DNA from: Pseudomonas sp. GM50
GTDB lineage: Bacteria; Pseudomonadota; Gammaproteobacteria; Pseudomonadales; Pseudomonadaceae
Reading direction: 5' to 3'
DNA length: 64,000 nt
Assembly: GCF_000282375.1 (NCBI RefSeq)
Contig: NZ_AKJK01000100.1
Location: 1 to 64,000, forward strand
Shown: positions 17,920 to 26,134 of the stretch, piece by piece
How positions within the stretch are numbered: position 1 is the stretch's first letter
How the letters are laid out: the number at the start of each line of letters is the position of its first letter
The notes under the pieces: generated by a model
What the model was told of the DNA's origin: nothing
The model's input: the letters and a program-made list of their open reading frames with translations, nothing else
Database searches by the model: none
Translations under genes and position numbers: made by a program

Positions 17920-19121
17920 GGTAGCCTGTGGATTTCTTTGATCGCGAGAGCGTTTTCTATATAGGTGTCCAAATTGGCAGGTTTGCCCAGCTGCCAGCGT
18001 GAAATTATGTCTAGATGAAGTCTTGCGGCGTAGGCTCCATATTTAGCCTCCGTCCACACGATGACTGGTGCTGGCACACCTCCTTTTTCATCCATGTGGG
18101 GCCGCTGTAATTCCTTGGCCATGGTTCGTTTGGACTCGAAAAACGCCAAAAAATCAGGAGCCATCTTGATGCCTAGATCCACCCTGGTCTGGGGCTTGCT
18201 ATCCGGATCTTGCTTCAAGACTTCCTCTGTCAGATTGACCATATACTCGTCGATCTCAGTGCTAATCCAGCCTGCGTAAAGCTGAATCTGGCCGATAACC
18301 TCTCGCAGGTACTCGTGCCCAAAAGCGTCTCGAATGTCTAACGCAACACATGTGGTCATTCGGGCGATGGTTGCGCACGTCATGATCGCTTTTTGAAGCT
18401 CTGGGTCTACAGGTTTGCCCTCGGCAGCCTGAGCGTCGAAGGACTCATCAAAGTTTCTGACCAGTACGGGTAAAGACGGCGGTCGCTTCGCGCTCGTCCA
18501 GCTTCGGGCAGCTTTTTTATTGCGCTTGAGCTTATGGGCCGGATCATCCACCCCAACAGGGTAATGAAATGTCGCCAGACTCTTTCCGCACGATGCATAG
18601 GCCCAGGCAAGCACCTTATCGAGTGGCGTCACCAGACCTTCATCAGTCGCTGTCGGCAAGAACCAAAACGGTTCTGGTGGCTGTGCTGATGCGTAGATAT
18701 ATCCTTGAAACCTTATCCACTCCCTAGCAAGGGATCGCACTGCCACGTCGATCCCGTGGGTAGTCAAAAAATAACGCACGGTATTGGCCTTTGTCATGAA
18801 CGTGCCTTGCGTCTTGATCATCGTGGTGTACGACTCATAAAGATCATTAAGCAGCTCGCTCATCTGCGTAGCACGGAAAGGGCAGCGGATATAACGGGAG
18901 AGGGTATCGGCGTGGAGCTGCAGAGTTTCATCCATTGTTCGCTGCAGGTCGCAGTCTTCTTTGGCTAGTCGCTCCATACGCTTCTGGTAGGTTTTGGCCA
19001 TGACTTCGTCAAACTCGGTCTCGTCCGAGCGATCGCGAGCTTTTCTAGGCATGATTCCAGAAGCGTCAACCAGATATTTCACCACATCGCCTAGCGTTGG
19101 TGAGGTGTAAAGTCTGTCCAT
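17916..19121 (-). CDS. Hypothetical 401-residue protein
   Basis: A largely helical protein with no recognised domain; the only Cys/His pairs are scattered. It begins MDRLYTSPTLGDVVKYLVD and has a charged helical region at residues 40-75. It is the upstream member of a two-gene unit with the TPR-like frame at 17545-17919, and lies convergent to the DUF2384 antitoxin at 16907-17356. The ATG at 19121 is preceded by AAGGACGAA. The function is unknown. Confidence 0.7.
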   Translation of the reverse strand: MDRLYTSPTLGDVVKYLVDASGIMPRKARDRSDETEFDEVMAKTYQKRMERLAKEDCDLQRTMDETLQLHADTLSRYIRCPFRATQMSELLNDLYESYTTMIKTQGTFMTKANTVRYFLTTHGIDVAVRSLAREWIRFQGYIYASAQPPEPFWFLPTATDEGLVTPLDKVLAWAYASCGKSLATFHYPVGVDDPAHKLKRNKKAARSWTSAKRPPSLPVLVRNFDESFDAQAAEGKPVDPELQKAIMTCATIARMTTCVALDIRDAFGHEYLREVIGQIQLYAGWISTEIDEYMVNLTEEVLKQDPDSKPQTRVDLGIKMAPDFLAFFESKRTMAKELQRPHMDEKGGVPAPVIVWTEAKYGAYAARLHLDIISRWQLGKPANLDTYIENALAIKEIHRLP

Positions 19122-19160
19122 TTTTTCGTCCTTGTGTGGGCGTCCTTGCCCGTTGAGAAT

Positions 19161-19298
19161 TTACTTCTGGTTCGGGTTCAATTGCTTGCCGCGATTCCCA
19201 TTTACGTGGGCATTTGTCTTGTTCGAGCCCGTGGTGCCGCGATTGGTATTCAGCGCGTCAGAGCGTTGATTTTGTTGCTGAGGGTTCTTCTGGTTCAA
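19161..19298 (-). CDS. Asn/Gln-rich micro-protein (45 residues)
   Basis: A TTG start at 19298 with AAAGGAG seven bases upstream opens a 45-residue frame. It starts MNQKNPQQQNQRSD and ends GNRGKQLNPNQK. The composition (Asn, Gln, Gly, Lys, no aromatic residues) is unlike random translation and resembles the small, disordered NPQQ...LNPNQ proteins common in Pseudomonas. The function is unknown. It sits between two other minus-strand genes. Confidence 0.55.
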   Translation of the reverse strand: MNQKNPQQQNQRSDALNTNRGTTGSNKTNAHVNGNRGKQLNPNQK

Positions 19299-19458
19299 GC
19301 GACGATCTCCTTTGTTGGAGAGCGCAGGTTAACGAGCACCCCCTGGCCTCGCTATGTCGAAAATGGCGACGTGTTTTTTTCATGAAGGAATGCAAGTGGC
19401 TCGGCTGGCGACCATTTGCGAGGAGAAGGCTATTGCACACACTCTCGCACACGGCTTC

Positions 19459-19638
19459 TTAAGCATTTGTGTCCAGCGTTTCCATGGCCGACATTGCATG
19501 AGCGGCGACACTTTCCACCCCATTTTCTGAGAGCCACTTGGTTATTTCTTCTATCGCTGCACCTAGGGCGTGCTGGTTGTGCAGGGGCAATGTCAGAGCG
19601 TCCGCCGTGGCGATCTTGCAGTCTGAGTTATCAGGCAT
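19459..19638 (-). CDS. Small protein distantly related to the MPNSDLLPSLLFKIN family
   Basis: A 59-residue protein from ATG 19638 (AAGGACG upstream), starting MPDNSDCKIATADAL. The core NQHALGAAIEEITKWLSENG parallels NQQALEAAIMELTLWVEQRG of the family copies at 15784 and 25841, so they look homologous. It lacks the NMTLAVLMAPE tail. The function is unknown. Confidence 0.6.
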   Translation of the reverse strand: MPDNSDCKIATADALTLPLHNQHALGAAIEEITKWLSENGVESVAAHAMSAMETLDTNA

Positions 19639-19790
19639 GGCGGTCGTCCTTGAGGGATGGTGCAGGAAGCCTAGTTCATCTCGCCGTTGGCTGAGACTGG
19701 GTGGGTAGCGCATAGACAAGTGGTGAGAGTTAAGACGGATTTAAGGGCATCTGTTTAAAGATCACGACTGAGCTCCCTTTCCCCTGTGCG

Positions 19791-20255
19791 CTAAATCGGT
19801 AACTCGGTGGTTAACTTGATTTTCTGCATGGGGATTTCAGTCTTCAAGTTTTGTACGCCCTTGATCCGTGCCAGATGTTTAATCTGGAATTGCCGATAAG
19901 CCTCCAGATCCGAAGCCACTACCCGCAGCAAAAAATCGCAATCGCCTGCCATCAGGTGACACTCCAGCACTTCAGGGAGTTCTCGCACGGCATTAATGAA
20001 CCGATCCACCGTGACTTCGTCCTGTCCGGTCAGCCACACCCGTACAAACAGGGTGACGGCCACATCCACCGCCACCGGATTGACCAGCGCCACGTAGCGT
20101 TCAATCACACCTGCCTCTTCCAGCAACCGAACCCGCCTTAGGCAAGGCGAGGGAGAGAGCCCGACCTGTTTGGCCAGTTCGAGATTCTGTAAGCGCCCGT
20201 CTCGTTGCAGGGCGCGCAGTATTCGGCAATCAATTGCGTCCAGTTTCATTGGCAT
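19791..20255 (-). CDS. Lrp/AsnC family transcriptional regulator
   Basis: A 154-residue regulator. Its winged-helix N terminus is AIDCRILRALQRDGRLQNLE then VGLSPSPCLRRVRLLEEAGVI; the RAM domain follows (AGDCDFLLRVVASDLEAYRQF). It is divergent from the AzlC/AzlD genes at 20375, which export branched-chain amino acids in related systems; a typical Lrp-controls-exporter arrangement. The start may be ATG 20255 or the second ATG at 20249. Confidence 0.92.
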   Translation of the reverse strand: MPMKLDAIDCRILRALQRDGRLQNLELAKQVGLSPSPCLRRVRLLEEAGVIERYVALVNPVAVDVAVTLFVRVWLTGQDEVTVDRFINAVRELPEVLECHLMAGDCDFLLRVVASDLEAYRQFQIKHLARIKGVQNLKTEIPMQKIKLTTELPI

Positions 20256-20374
20256 TGGATTCTACTTTTGTCCTATCAAATGGTTGCTGATGCTAATACA
20301 CAGGATGGCTGTGGCATTTTAGCAATCAAATTTTCCTCAGGTACTGGAATAATTATCCAATCTGGAGGAACGAT

Positions 20375-21112
20375 ATGACTGAAAACAAATTAACCCTGCC
20401 AGCCATCCGTAGCAGGGGATTCGATAGTGAACTGGTTCGAGGTGCGAAGGCGGCTTTGCCGGTGTTGTTGGGTTTCATCCCATTTGCGCTAGTGCTGGGC
20501 GCGCAAGCCTCGCACAAAGGTTTGAGTGCTTATGAGGTAGCACTGATGACCGGGTTGAATTTCGGCGGCGGTTCAGAGTTCGCCGCTATAGAGCTCTGGT
20601 CTTCGCCACCTCAAGCCCTGGTGATAGTGGCGATGACGCTGTTGGTCAACAGCCGGCACTTGCTGATGGGCGCGACACTGGCTCCTTACCTTCAGCATTT
20701 GCCATTGAAAAAAACACTGCCGTCTCTGTTCTTCATGTGTGACGAGAGCTGGGTTATGGGCTTGGCCGACGCGAAACGCGGGGAAGATGAGTTGGGTAGC
20801 CCCAGCTTCCGCTTGGTCTACTTTCTAGGTGTGTCGCTCTGTCTATGGCTGACTTGGGTAATGTTCACCTTGTTGGGTGCTGTCATGGGGCCGGTGCTGG
20901 GAGACCTGCATAGCTATGGTTTTGATATGGCTTTTGCGGCGGTTTTTCTGGTGTTGCTGCGAGGTATGTGGCGGGGTGTACACGCTGCGGTGCCCTGGCT
21001 GTTCAGCCTGATCACGAGTGCCACGGTTTATCTGCTGATTCCCGGGGGCTGGTATGTGCTGGCAGGTACCGTGGCAGGGCTTGTGGCCGCTTATCTGTGG
21101 GCGAAATCATGA
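20375..21112 (+). CDS. azlC: AzlC family branched-chain amino acid exporter, large subunit
   Basis: A 245-residue membrane protein with several hydrophobic segments. The AzlC signatures are GAKAALPVLLGFIPFALVLG and GLNFGGGSEFAAIELW, followed by NSRHLLMGATLAPYL. With AzlD it forms an inner-membrane exporter of branched-chain amino acids. GGAGG lies six bases before ATG 20375. It overlaps azlD by four bases and is divergent from an Lrp regulator that probably controls it. Confidence 0.92.
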   Translation: MTENKLTLPAIRSRGFDSELVRGAKAALPVLLGFIPFALVLGAQASHKGLSAYEVALMTGLNFGGGSEFAAIELWSSPPQALVIVAMTLLVNSRHLLMGATLAPYLQHLPLKKTLPSLFFMCDESWVMGLADAKRGEDELGSPSFRLVYFLGVSLCLWLTWVMFTLLGAVMGPVLGDLHSYGFDMAFAAVFLVLLRGMWRGVHAAVPWLFSLITSATVYLLIPGGWYVLAGTVAGLVAAYLWAKS

Positions 21113-21411
21113 TCGATAGTCTGACCTTGCTCATAGTCATAGCGATGGCGTTTGTAACGTACCTGACCCGCGTGCTGGGCTTCATCCTGCTGCGCAACCG
21201 GACTCTGAGCCCCGTTGCGCAAGAGGTCATGCAGGCGGCGCCAGGTTGTGTGCTGATCGCAGTCATCGCACCCAAATTCGCCAGTGGAAACCCTGCCGAT
21301 CTTATTGCCCTGGCGCTGACGCTAATTGCCGCCACCCGTTTGCCGATTTTTCCGGTCGTGCTGATCGCTGTCCTCGCGACCGGAACACTTCGTTTTCTCT
21401 TATCCGCCTGA
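21109..21411 (+). CDS. azlD: AzlD family exporter, small subunit
   Basis: A 100-residue membrane protein with four hydrophobic stretches. The typical AzlD features are VTYLTRVLGFILLRNR near residue 16 and AAPGCVLIAVIAP. ATG 21109 overlaps the azlC stop as ATGA. It is the partner of AzlC. Confidence 0.9.
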   Translation: MIDSLTLLIVIAMAFVTYLTRVLGFILLRNRTLSPVAQEVMQAAPGCVLIAVIAPKFASGNPADLIALALTLIAATRLPIFPVVLIAVLATGTLRFLLSA

Positions 21412-21431
21412 ATGACCAGTTGAGGATTCCA

Positions 21432-22235
21432 ATGTCATCGTTTGTCTGTGCCGAAACGCTTTGGATCGATACGCCACATGGGCGACTGTTTACTCGCCGC
21501 TGGTTTCCGGCAGACGTGGAATACAGCCAGGTAAAACCGCCGATCATTCTTTTTCATGATTCCCTTGGATGCGTCGAATTGTGGCGAGATTTTCCTGAAC
21601 GACTCTGTCAGACCACAAAGCGCGAGGTGATTGCCTATGACCGACTCGGCTTTGGGCAGTCGGATCCGTACCCGGAGAGCTTGCCCATGCATTTCATTCG
21701 CGACGAAGCCGAGCGCTTCTTCGCGCTTATCAGGGCCGAATTCCAATTCGATCGGTTTGTCGCCTTGGGCCATAGTGTTGGCGGCGCGATGGCAGCGAAC
21801 TGCGCCTCCTTGTACCCGCAAAGCTGCGCCGCATTGATCACCGTTTCAGCACAAGCGTTCGTTGAAGAACAGACGCTGCGCGGCATTCGGGATGCCAAGG
21901 CGCAGTTTGAGGCGCCAGGGCAATTGGCGCGTCTTGAAAAATATCATGGCGATAAAGCGCATTGGGTGCTGTCAGCCTGGACGGATACCTGGCTGTCACA
22001 GGCATTTAGCGGCTGGACGATTGAAGACGCCATTGACTCGATTCACTGCCCACTGCTTGCGCTTCATGGAGAGCAAGACGAGTACGGATCCGTTCTGCAT
22101 CCCATGCGCATCGCTAAACTTACGACGGCGCACGGGGAATACCTGATACTGGAAAATTGTCATCATGTCCCCCATCGAGATGCCCCCAATGTCGTTCTGG
22201 ATGCGGTCAGTCGACTCCTTCGAATCAGCCACTGA
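21432..22235 (+). CDS. Alpha/beta hydrolase
   Basis: A 267-residue alpha/beta hydrolase. Motifs are FHDSLGCVELW (oxyanion hole), the nucleophile elbow ALGHSVGGAMAANCA at about residues 112-126, LLALHGEQDEYG (acid loop) and ENCHHVPHRDAP (histidine). ATG 21432 lies 20 bases after azlD with GAGGA upstream, so it is probably the third gene of the azlCD operon. A link to amino-acid export is unclear; the substrate is unknown. Confidence 0.88.
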   Translation: MSSFVCAETLWIDTPHGRLFTRRWFPADVEYSQVKPPIILFHDSLGCVELWRDFPERLCQTTKREVIAYDRLGFGQSDPYPESLPMHFIRDEAERFFALIRAEFQFDRFVALGHSVGGAMAANCASLYPQSCAALITVSAQAFVEEQTLRGIRDAKAQFEAPGQLARLEKYHGDKAHWVLSAWTDTWLSQAFSGWTIEDAIDSIHCPLLALHGEQDEYGSVLHPMRIAKLTTAHGEYLILENCHHVPHRDAPNVVLDAVSRLLRISH

Positions 22236-22289
22236 CGAGTGACCCCTTCTGGCCAATAGCGACGGTTTAGTTGCGACCGTTGCTGGGTG

Positions 22290-22436
22290 GATTTCAACAT
22301 CTATGACAACGAAGAAAAACTAAGTCTGAGGGCTACCTACCAGGCCCGAGAAGAAGCTGAGGCTGAGTGCTAGCGACTGAATCTGGAGCGCCTTCAAAAC
22401 GTACTTTCAGATCGAGAATCCATGAATGCGCTATAG
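22290..22436 (+). pseudogene. Decayed copy of the small gene at 16182-16421
   Basis: DFNIYDNEEKLSLRATYQAR and EEAEAEC are readable, then a TAG stop, then RLNLERLQNVLSDRESMNAL. These match residues 28-79 of the 16182 protein. The N-terminal third is missing. As at 16.2-16.7 kb, it is convergent with a member of the MHxRFRVIET family, so the two-gene module was duplicated and one member decayed. Confidence 0.8.
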
Positions 22437-22491
22437 CGCATTTATCGCTCTCACAAAAGCGTCCGACGCTCAGAGTTCCGTACCATGTGGA

Positions 22492-22695
22492 TCAAATGCT
22501 CAGGGACGTACGACCTACACCACTTTGACGAAAATGCTCGGCATTCAGGAGCGAACAAACAGCCTCTGCCTCCGTCCTGACGTTGAACACGCCATGCTTA
22601 CTGGCTGAGCCTCCTTCGACGAGATCAACGACCCTGTATCGCTTACTGCCATCTTCCAGTCCGGTGGTCTCGATGACCCTGAATCTTGGGTGCAT
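22492..22695 (-). CDS. Small hypothetical protein, MHxRFRVIET family, copy 2
   Basis: A 67-residue paralogue of the 16477-16680 protein. It starts MHPRFRVIETTGLEDGSKRY and has the same VVDLVEGGSASKHGVF and TEAEAVCSLLN. GGGAG lies upstream of ATG 22695. The upstream DNA is also shared with copy 1. The function is unknown. Confidence 0.7.
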   Translation of the reverse strand: MHPRFRVIETTGLEDGSKRYRVVDLVEGGSASKHGVFNVRTEAEAVCSLLNAEHFRQSGVGRTSLSI

Positions 22696-22888
22696 GGTGC
22701 GCTCCCTGCTAAAGATTGTGTTCTAGGAGTACCGATATGATTCCATGAATTCAACAATTATGCGGGACTGAGCTGAGACAATTTATGACAGCGCAACGCG
22801 CTTCTCTTTTCCCCGACCGAAACGTCTATCCAACAATACTTAAGTCGGCGCACGTCTATGCCATCCATGGCTTCACATGCCTAATCTG

Positions 22889-23682
22889 TCATTTGCTTGG
22901 TTGCTTGTGACGAGCGTACATCACTGCCGTGCCCCCTGAAGTGGCTCTGGCCTGCAGCTCAAACGCCTGCGTGTAGCCTTTGATGAGGTCGCTCAGTTTT
23001 TTGTAGCCATGAGTGCGTGGGTCAAACTCTGGACGTAGTTTCGTAATGTTCGCGCCCAGCGCGCCTAAATGTGCCCAGCCATCCTCGTCAGCAATGTCGT
23101 CCATGATCTTGGCGATGAAGCCCACCGGTGCTTTAGGCTTTTTGGAAGGCTCAGCAACCGCTGGTTTGGCCACATCGGGGGCAGCAGCGAAGCGGTACTA
23201 GACTCACCGTTGGTAGTCGCAACGACATCCTCACGGAGTAACTCGATGTAAATGAATTTGTCGCATGCGGCCACGAACGGCTTGGGTGTTTTCTCTTCGC
23301 CGAACCCGTAAACGGTCAAACCCTCTTCGCGTAATCGAGAAGCCAATCGAGTGAAATCGCTGTCGCTCGATACTAGGCAAAATCCGTCGAAGCGGCGGGT
23401 GTATAGCAAGTCCATGGCATCGATGATAAGCGAGCTGTCGGTGGCATTTTTGCCTTTGGTATAGGCGAATTGCTGGATGGGCTGAATCGAGTGATCGAGC
23501 AGGACTTTCTTCCAGCCGCCGAGATGTGGGCCAGTCCAGTCGCCGTAGATGCGCTTGACACTGGCGACACCGTACTTAGCAATTTCTTCAAACAGGCCTT
23601 CGACGATTGCTGCTGGGGCATTGTCGGCGTCGATCAACACTGCGAGGCGCTTCTGAGCGTTATTGGAGGTATGCGTAGCCAT
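22889..23682 (-). pseudogene. NYN-domain (LabA/PIN-like) protein with C-terminal OST-HTH/LOTUS domain, frameshifted
   Basis: From ATG 23682 the first part encodes an NYN nuclease fold: LAVLIDADNAPAAIVEGL (catalytic Asp), KGKNATDSSLIIDAMDLLY and GFCLVSSDSDFTRLASRLRE. Near 23190 the frame changes; the second part (23173 down to 22889, PVGFIAKIMDDIADEDGWAH then LGALGANITKLRPEFDPRTH) is an OST-HTH/LOTUS RNA-binding domain. The two domains normally form one protein of about 260 residues that binds and may cleave RNA. A one-base deletion around GAGTCTAGTACCG would explain the break; it may instead be a base error. Confidence 0.8.
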
Positions 23683-23893
23683 GGTTCATCCTTGAGTGAA
23701 AGCGTCACCATACCTGTAAACGAGGGACTAATCTTGGCTTCGGTCACTCATATTCCCACCCACTAAGGGCCCGGATCAGCGCCGTAGCTGCCAGATTTAA
23801 AGTGTTCCAACTCGTCCCTCGGGTGACCGGTAATCCTCGCAATCCAAGCTGTCGCAAGTCATTGAAAGGCGTAAGCATCTACAGCTCTTAACC

Positions 23894-25243
23894 TTACTTC
23901 CAGTCCAAGCCATCTACCACGAACTCCATCGTGCGATTGCCTTCCTGGTAAAACTGAGCCTCGATATAGATCTTGTCGACCTTACGCAGTTCGCTGACGA
24001 AGCTGTTGTAGCCGTTGATGAAAATGTAGGTGCTGTCGTTGTCGCTCGGCTCTCCTGCCGAGAATTGCTTAGGCTTTCCGTTCCCGAAGCGCACCGACAC
24101 ACTGCATCCGTTGTATGAGTTGCAAAGGAACTGGCCTTTTTGGATCCTCAGAATCACGTCTTGGCCCCAGCGCGGGTGCTTGCGCAATTTAAGTATGGCT
24201 TGTTGCGCTCCGCGGTAAGGGAAGTCGAACGACAATCGGTTGGTCGACCCAATGAAGGCTGTCGTGACTGGCTTCTGGCTCATTGAATCCTGCGTGGTCT
24301 CATAATCCCAAGCTTCTCCGGCTACCCTGCGCTGCTGAAACTCACTGGCCTTCTTGATCTCATGAGAAGCCGCCGCGAGTTTGTCCGTGTACTCCTTGTT
24401 GCCTGGGTAGAGCGCCAGCAGGGCCTTGTAGGTCGTTTCCTGGCCGGCGTAGTCGTCCTTGCCCAGTTGCGCGAGCTTGGCCTTTAGAGAGGCGGTCTGC
24501 TCGTCTCTGGCGATGTCCTTAACCTTTGCATCGACTTTAGCGAACATGGCGTCCACGTCGGTATCACCCAGGCCCTTGTACTTTTGCAGCAGATTCCTGG
24601 CTTCAATGATCTTCTTTGCATCCAGCAACTGCTGAAACTGGGTAGTGATGGCTGGCTTGTTTGCAACCAAATAGTCCGTATCCGTTTTCTTCTGCTCGAC
24701 CTTCTTTTGAGCCGCTGCCGACTCCGCCGCCTTATTTTGCGCAGTGATTTCATTCCTCATGTGATTGGAGAATAGGAGCATCCCGACGAATCCGAGCACA
24801 ACGGCGCCGGTCACACGAACAGAGGGCTGGAGATCAAACTGAAACTTCGCCATGAGCATGTTACATAACGGTGGCAGCAACAAAACGGTCGCGATCAGTA
24901 GTGGAATGGCAGCCACCGGAGCTTGGAAGATGACCGCCAGCGTCCAAGCAGCGAAAAGCAGACCGAAGATCCAGTAGAGCAATGTGCCAATGAACGACTT
25001 GGCCTTATCAGCCAATGGCACAGGCTTAGGGCCAGCCGGCTGTAACGGAACATCAACCTTTGCCAGGCCTTCAATCCAGGACGTCGGCTTACCATCCGGG
25101 GTATTCGTCTCGTCGATATTGAAAACCATTGGGGCCGGCACTATCAACGGCGATGCGCAATGTGGACATTTGCCTTGCTTGCCGGCCATCTCTTTAGAGA
25201 CCTGAATCGGATTGCTGCACTCATCGCATTTGAAATTGATCAT
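23894..25243 (-). CDS. Zinc-ribbon membrane protein of unknown function
   Basis: About 449 residues. An N-terminal zinc ribbon (CDECSNPIQV...CPHC, residues 6-30) is followed by two close transmembrane segments (about residues 85-125) and a third near 140-160. A charged, coiled-coil region (residues 170-300, rich in Gln/Lys/Glu) comes next, and the C-terminal domain ends MEFVVDGLDWK. The protein would be anchored in the inner membrane with a large soluble tail. ATG 25243 has AAGGA upstream; 25249 is an alternative. It resembles zinc-ribbon membrane proteins with no assigned role. Confidence 0.75.
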   Translation of the reverse strand: MINFKCDECSNPIQVSKEMAGKQGKCPHCASPLIVPAPMVFNIDETNTPDGKPTSWIEGLAKVDVPLQPAGPKPVPLADKAKSFIGTLLYWIFGLLFAAWTLAVIFQAPVAAIPLLIATVLLLPPLCNMLMAKFQFDLQPSVRVTGAVVLGFVGMLLFSNHMRNEITAQNKAAESAAAQKKVEQKKTDTDYLVANKPAITTQFQQLLDAKKIIEARNLLQKYKGLGDTDVDAMFAKVDAKVKDIARDEQTASLKAKLAQLGKDDYAGQETTYKALLALYPGNKEYTDKLAAASHEIKKASEFQQRRVAGEAWDYETTQDSMSQKPVTTAFIGSTNRLSFDFPYRGAQQAILKLRKHPRWGQDVILRIQKGQFLCNSYNGCSVSVRFGNGKPKQFSAGEPSDNDSTYIFINGYNSFVSELRKVDKIYIEAQFYQEGNRTMEFVVDGLDWK

Positions 25244-25440
25244 GTTCATCCTTGAAGGGAACTAAACCCAACACTTCAGACTAGGTGACGCCCATATGAT
25301 GGTCAATTGCGCGGAGGGCGCTCCTTCAGCTAGCGTCAAACCAGCTGGAGCGGTGATTCAAAACCAGTTCGTGCAACTGAAACACTAACGAAACATTTCG
25401 GCCATATGATTCGCGTCACCGAAACCTAGGAGGGTTGAAG

Positions 25441-25656
25441 ATGAATCGGCCATCAAGAAGCATGCGCAAACTACTCGACGCCGTTGCCACCAACAATGAG
25501 GCAGCGGCGCTTGATGTGATGCGTGCGGCTGAGCAGCTCAAAGACGAGGTGTTGCGCCAACGGTTGCTCAACCTCATTCATCGGCTCAACCAAGACGCCA
25601 ATGACTTGCGAATGGCGAGGGACGATATCCAAGGCGGAGCCATCAAGCTCGCGTGA
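25441..25656 (+). CDS. Small helical protein, MNRPSRSMRKLLDAV family, copy 1
   Basis: A 71-residue, charged helical protein that differs from the copy at 33894-34109 at only a few positions. The 100 bases upstream are also duplicated (CCAGTTCGTGCA, GAAACATT, GGCCATATGA, CGCGTCAC in the same order), including a shared promoter region. The RBS AGGAGGG lies before ATG 25441. The function is unknown. A micro-ORF (25653-25769) overlaps its end. Confidence 0.72.
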   Translation: MNRPSRSMRKLLDAVATNNEAAALDVMRAAEQLKDEVLRQRLLNLIHRLNQDANDLRMARDDIQGGAIKLA

Positions 25657-25769
25657 CCCGCGTCCACCACTTTCATGCTCGCTCGTCTAAGCCAGGCATT
25701 GGGTGGCGCCATGAGCGGCTTTATCTCAATCCAGACGATGCTTCAGCTCGACTCTACTTGAAGCACTAA
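25653..25769 (+). CDS. Putative 38-residue micro-protein overlapping the preceding gene
   Basis: A GTG at 25653 overlaps the TGA stop of the upstream gene (GTGA) and opens a 38-codon frame. It encodes MTRVHHFHARSSKPGIGW and ends ASARLYLKH. The overlap suggests translational coupling. The second copy of the upstream gene (33894) has no equivalent frame after it, so this could be chance. Confidence 0.35.
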   Translation: MTRVHHFHARSSKPGIGWRHERLYLNPDDASARLYLKH

Positions 25770-25840
25770 GACCTCAGTTGAGCCTCGACTGATTTATCTT
25801 CTGGAATGCCTTGCATCATCCACCGTGGTGGTCGAACAGA

Positions 25841-26050
25841 TCACTCGGGTGCCATGAGCACCGCAAGCGTCATGTTGATGAACTCTTCATTTGTTCTGAT
25901 CGTGTCTAGCGCACCGCGCACGTTGCCTCCAATCTCACCCGATCCACGCTGCTCGACCCAAAGTGTGAGCTCCATGATGGCAGCCTCAAGGGCTTGCTGG
26001 TTTTCGTTAATCTTGAATAGCAGGGAAGGGAGCAGGTCTGAATTTGGCAT
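25841..26050 (-). CDS. Small conserved protein, MPNSDLLPSLLFKIN family, copy 2
   Basis: A 69-residue protein, MPNSDLLPSLLFKINENQ to NMTLAVLMAPE. It is intact and very close to the copy at 15784-15993, with the same AGGAGG ribosome binding site and ATCGCG spacer. It lies downstream of the ATPase gene (26135-28849) on the same strand. The function is unknown. Confidence 0.75.
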   Translation of the reverse strand: MPNSDLLPSLLFKINENQQALEAAIMELTLWVEQRGSGEIGGNVRGALDTIRTNEEFINMTLAVLMAPE

Positions 26051-26134
26051 CGCGATTCCTCCTTGAGTGAATTCACAGGATGCGTGCTGCCGATGACGCC
26101 CCGCCTAAGCAGCATGCAGCGTTATTTGGACAAG

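Noticed and set aside
16907..19121. RES-type toxin partner for the DUF2384 protein
   Set aside because: The neighbouring genes at 17545 and 17916 are on the opposite strand and lack the RES motif pattern.
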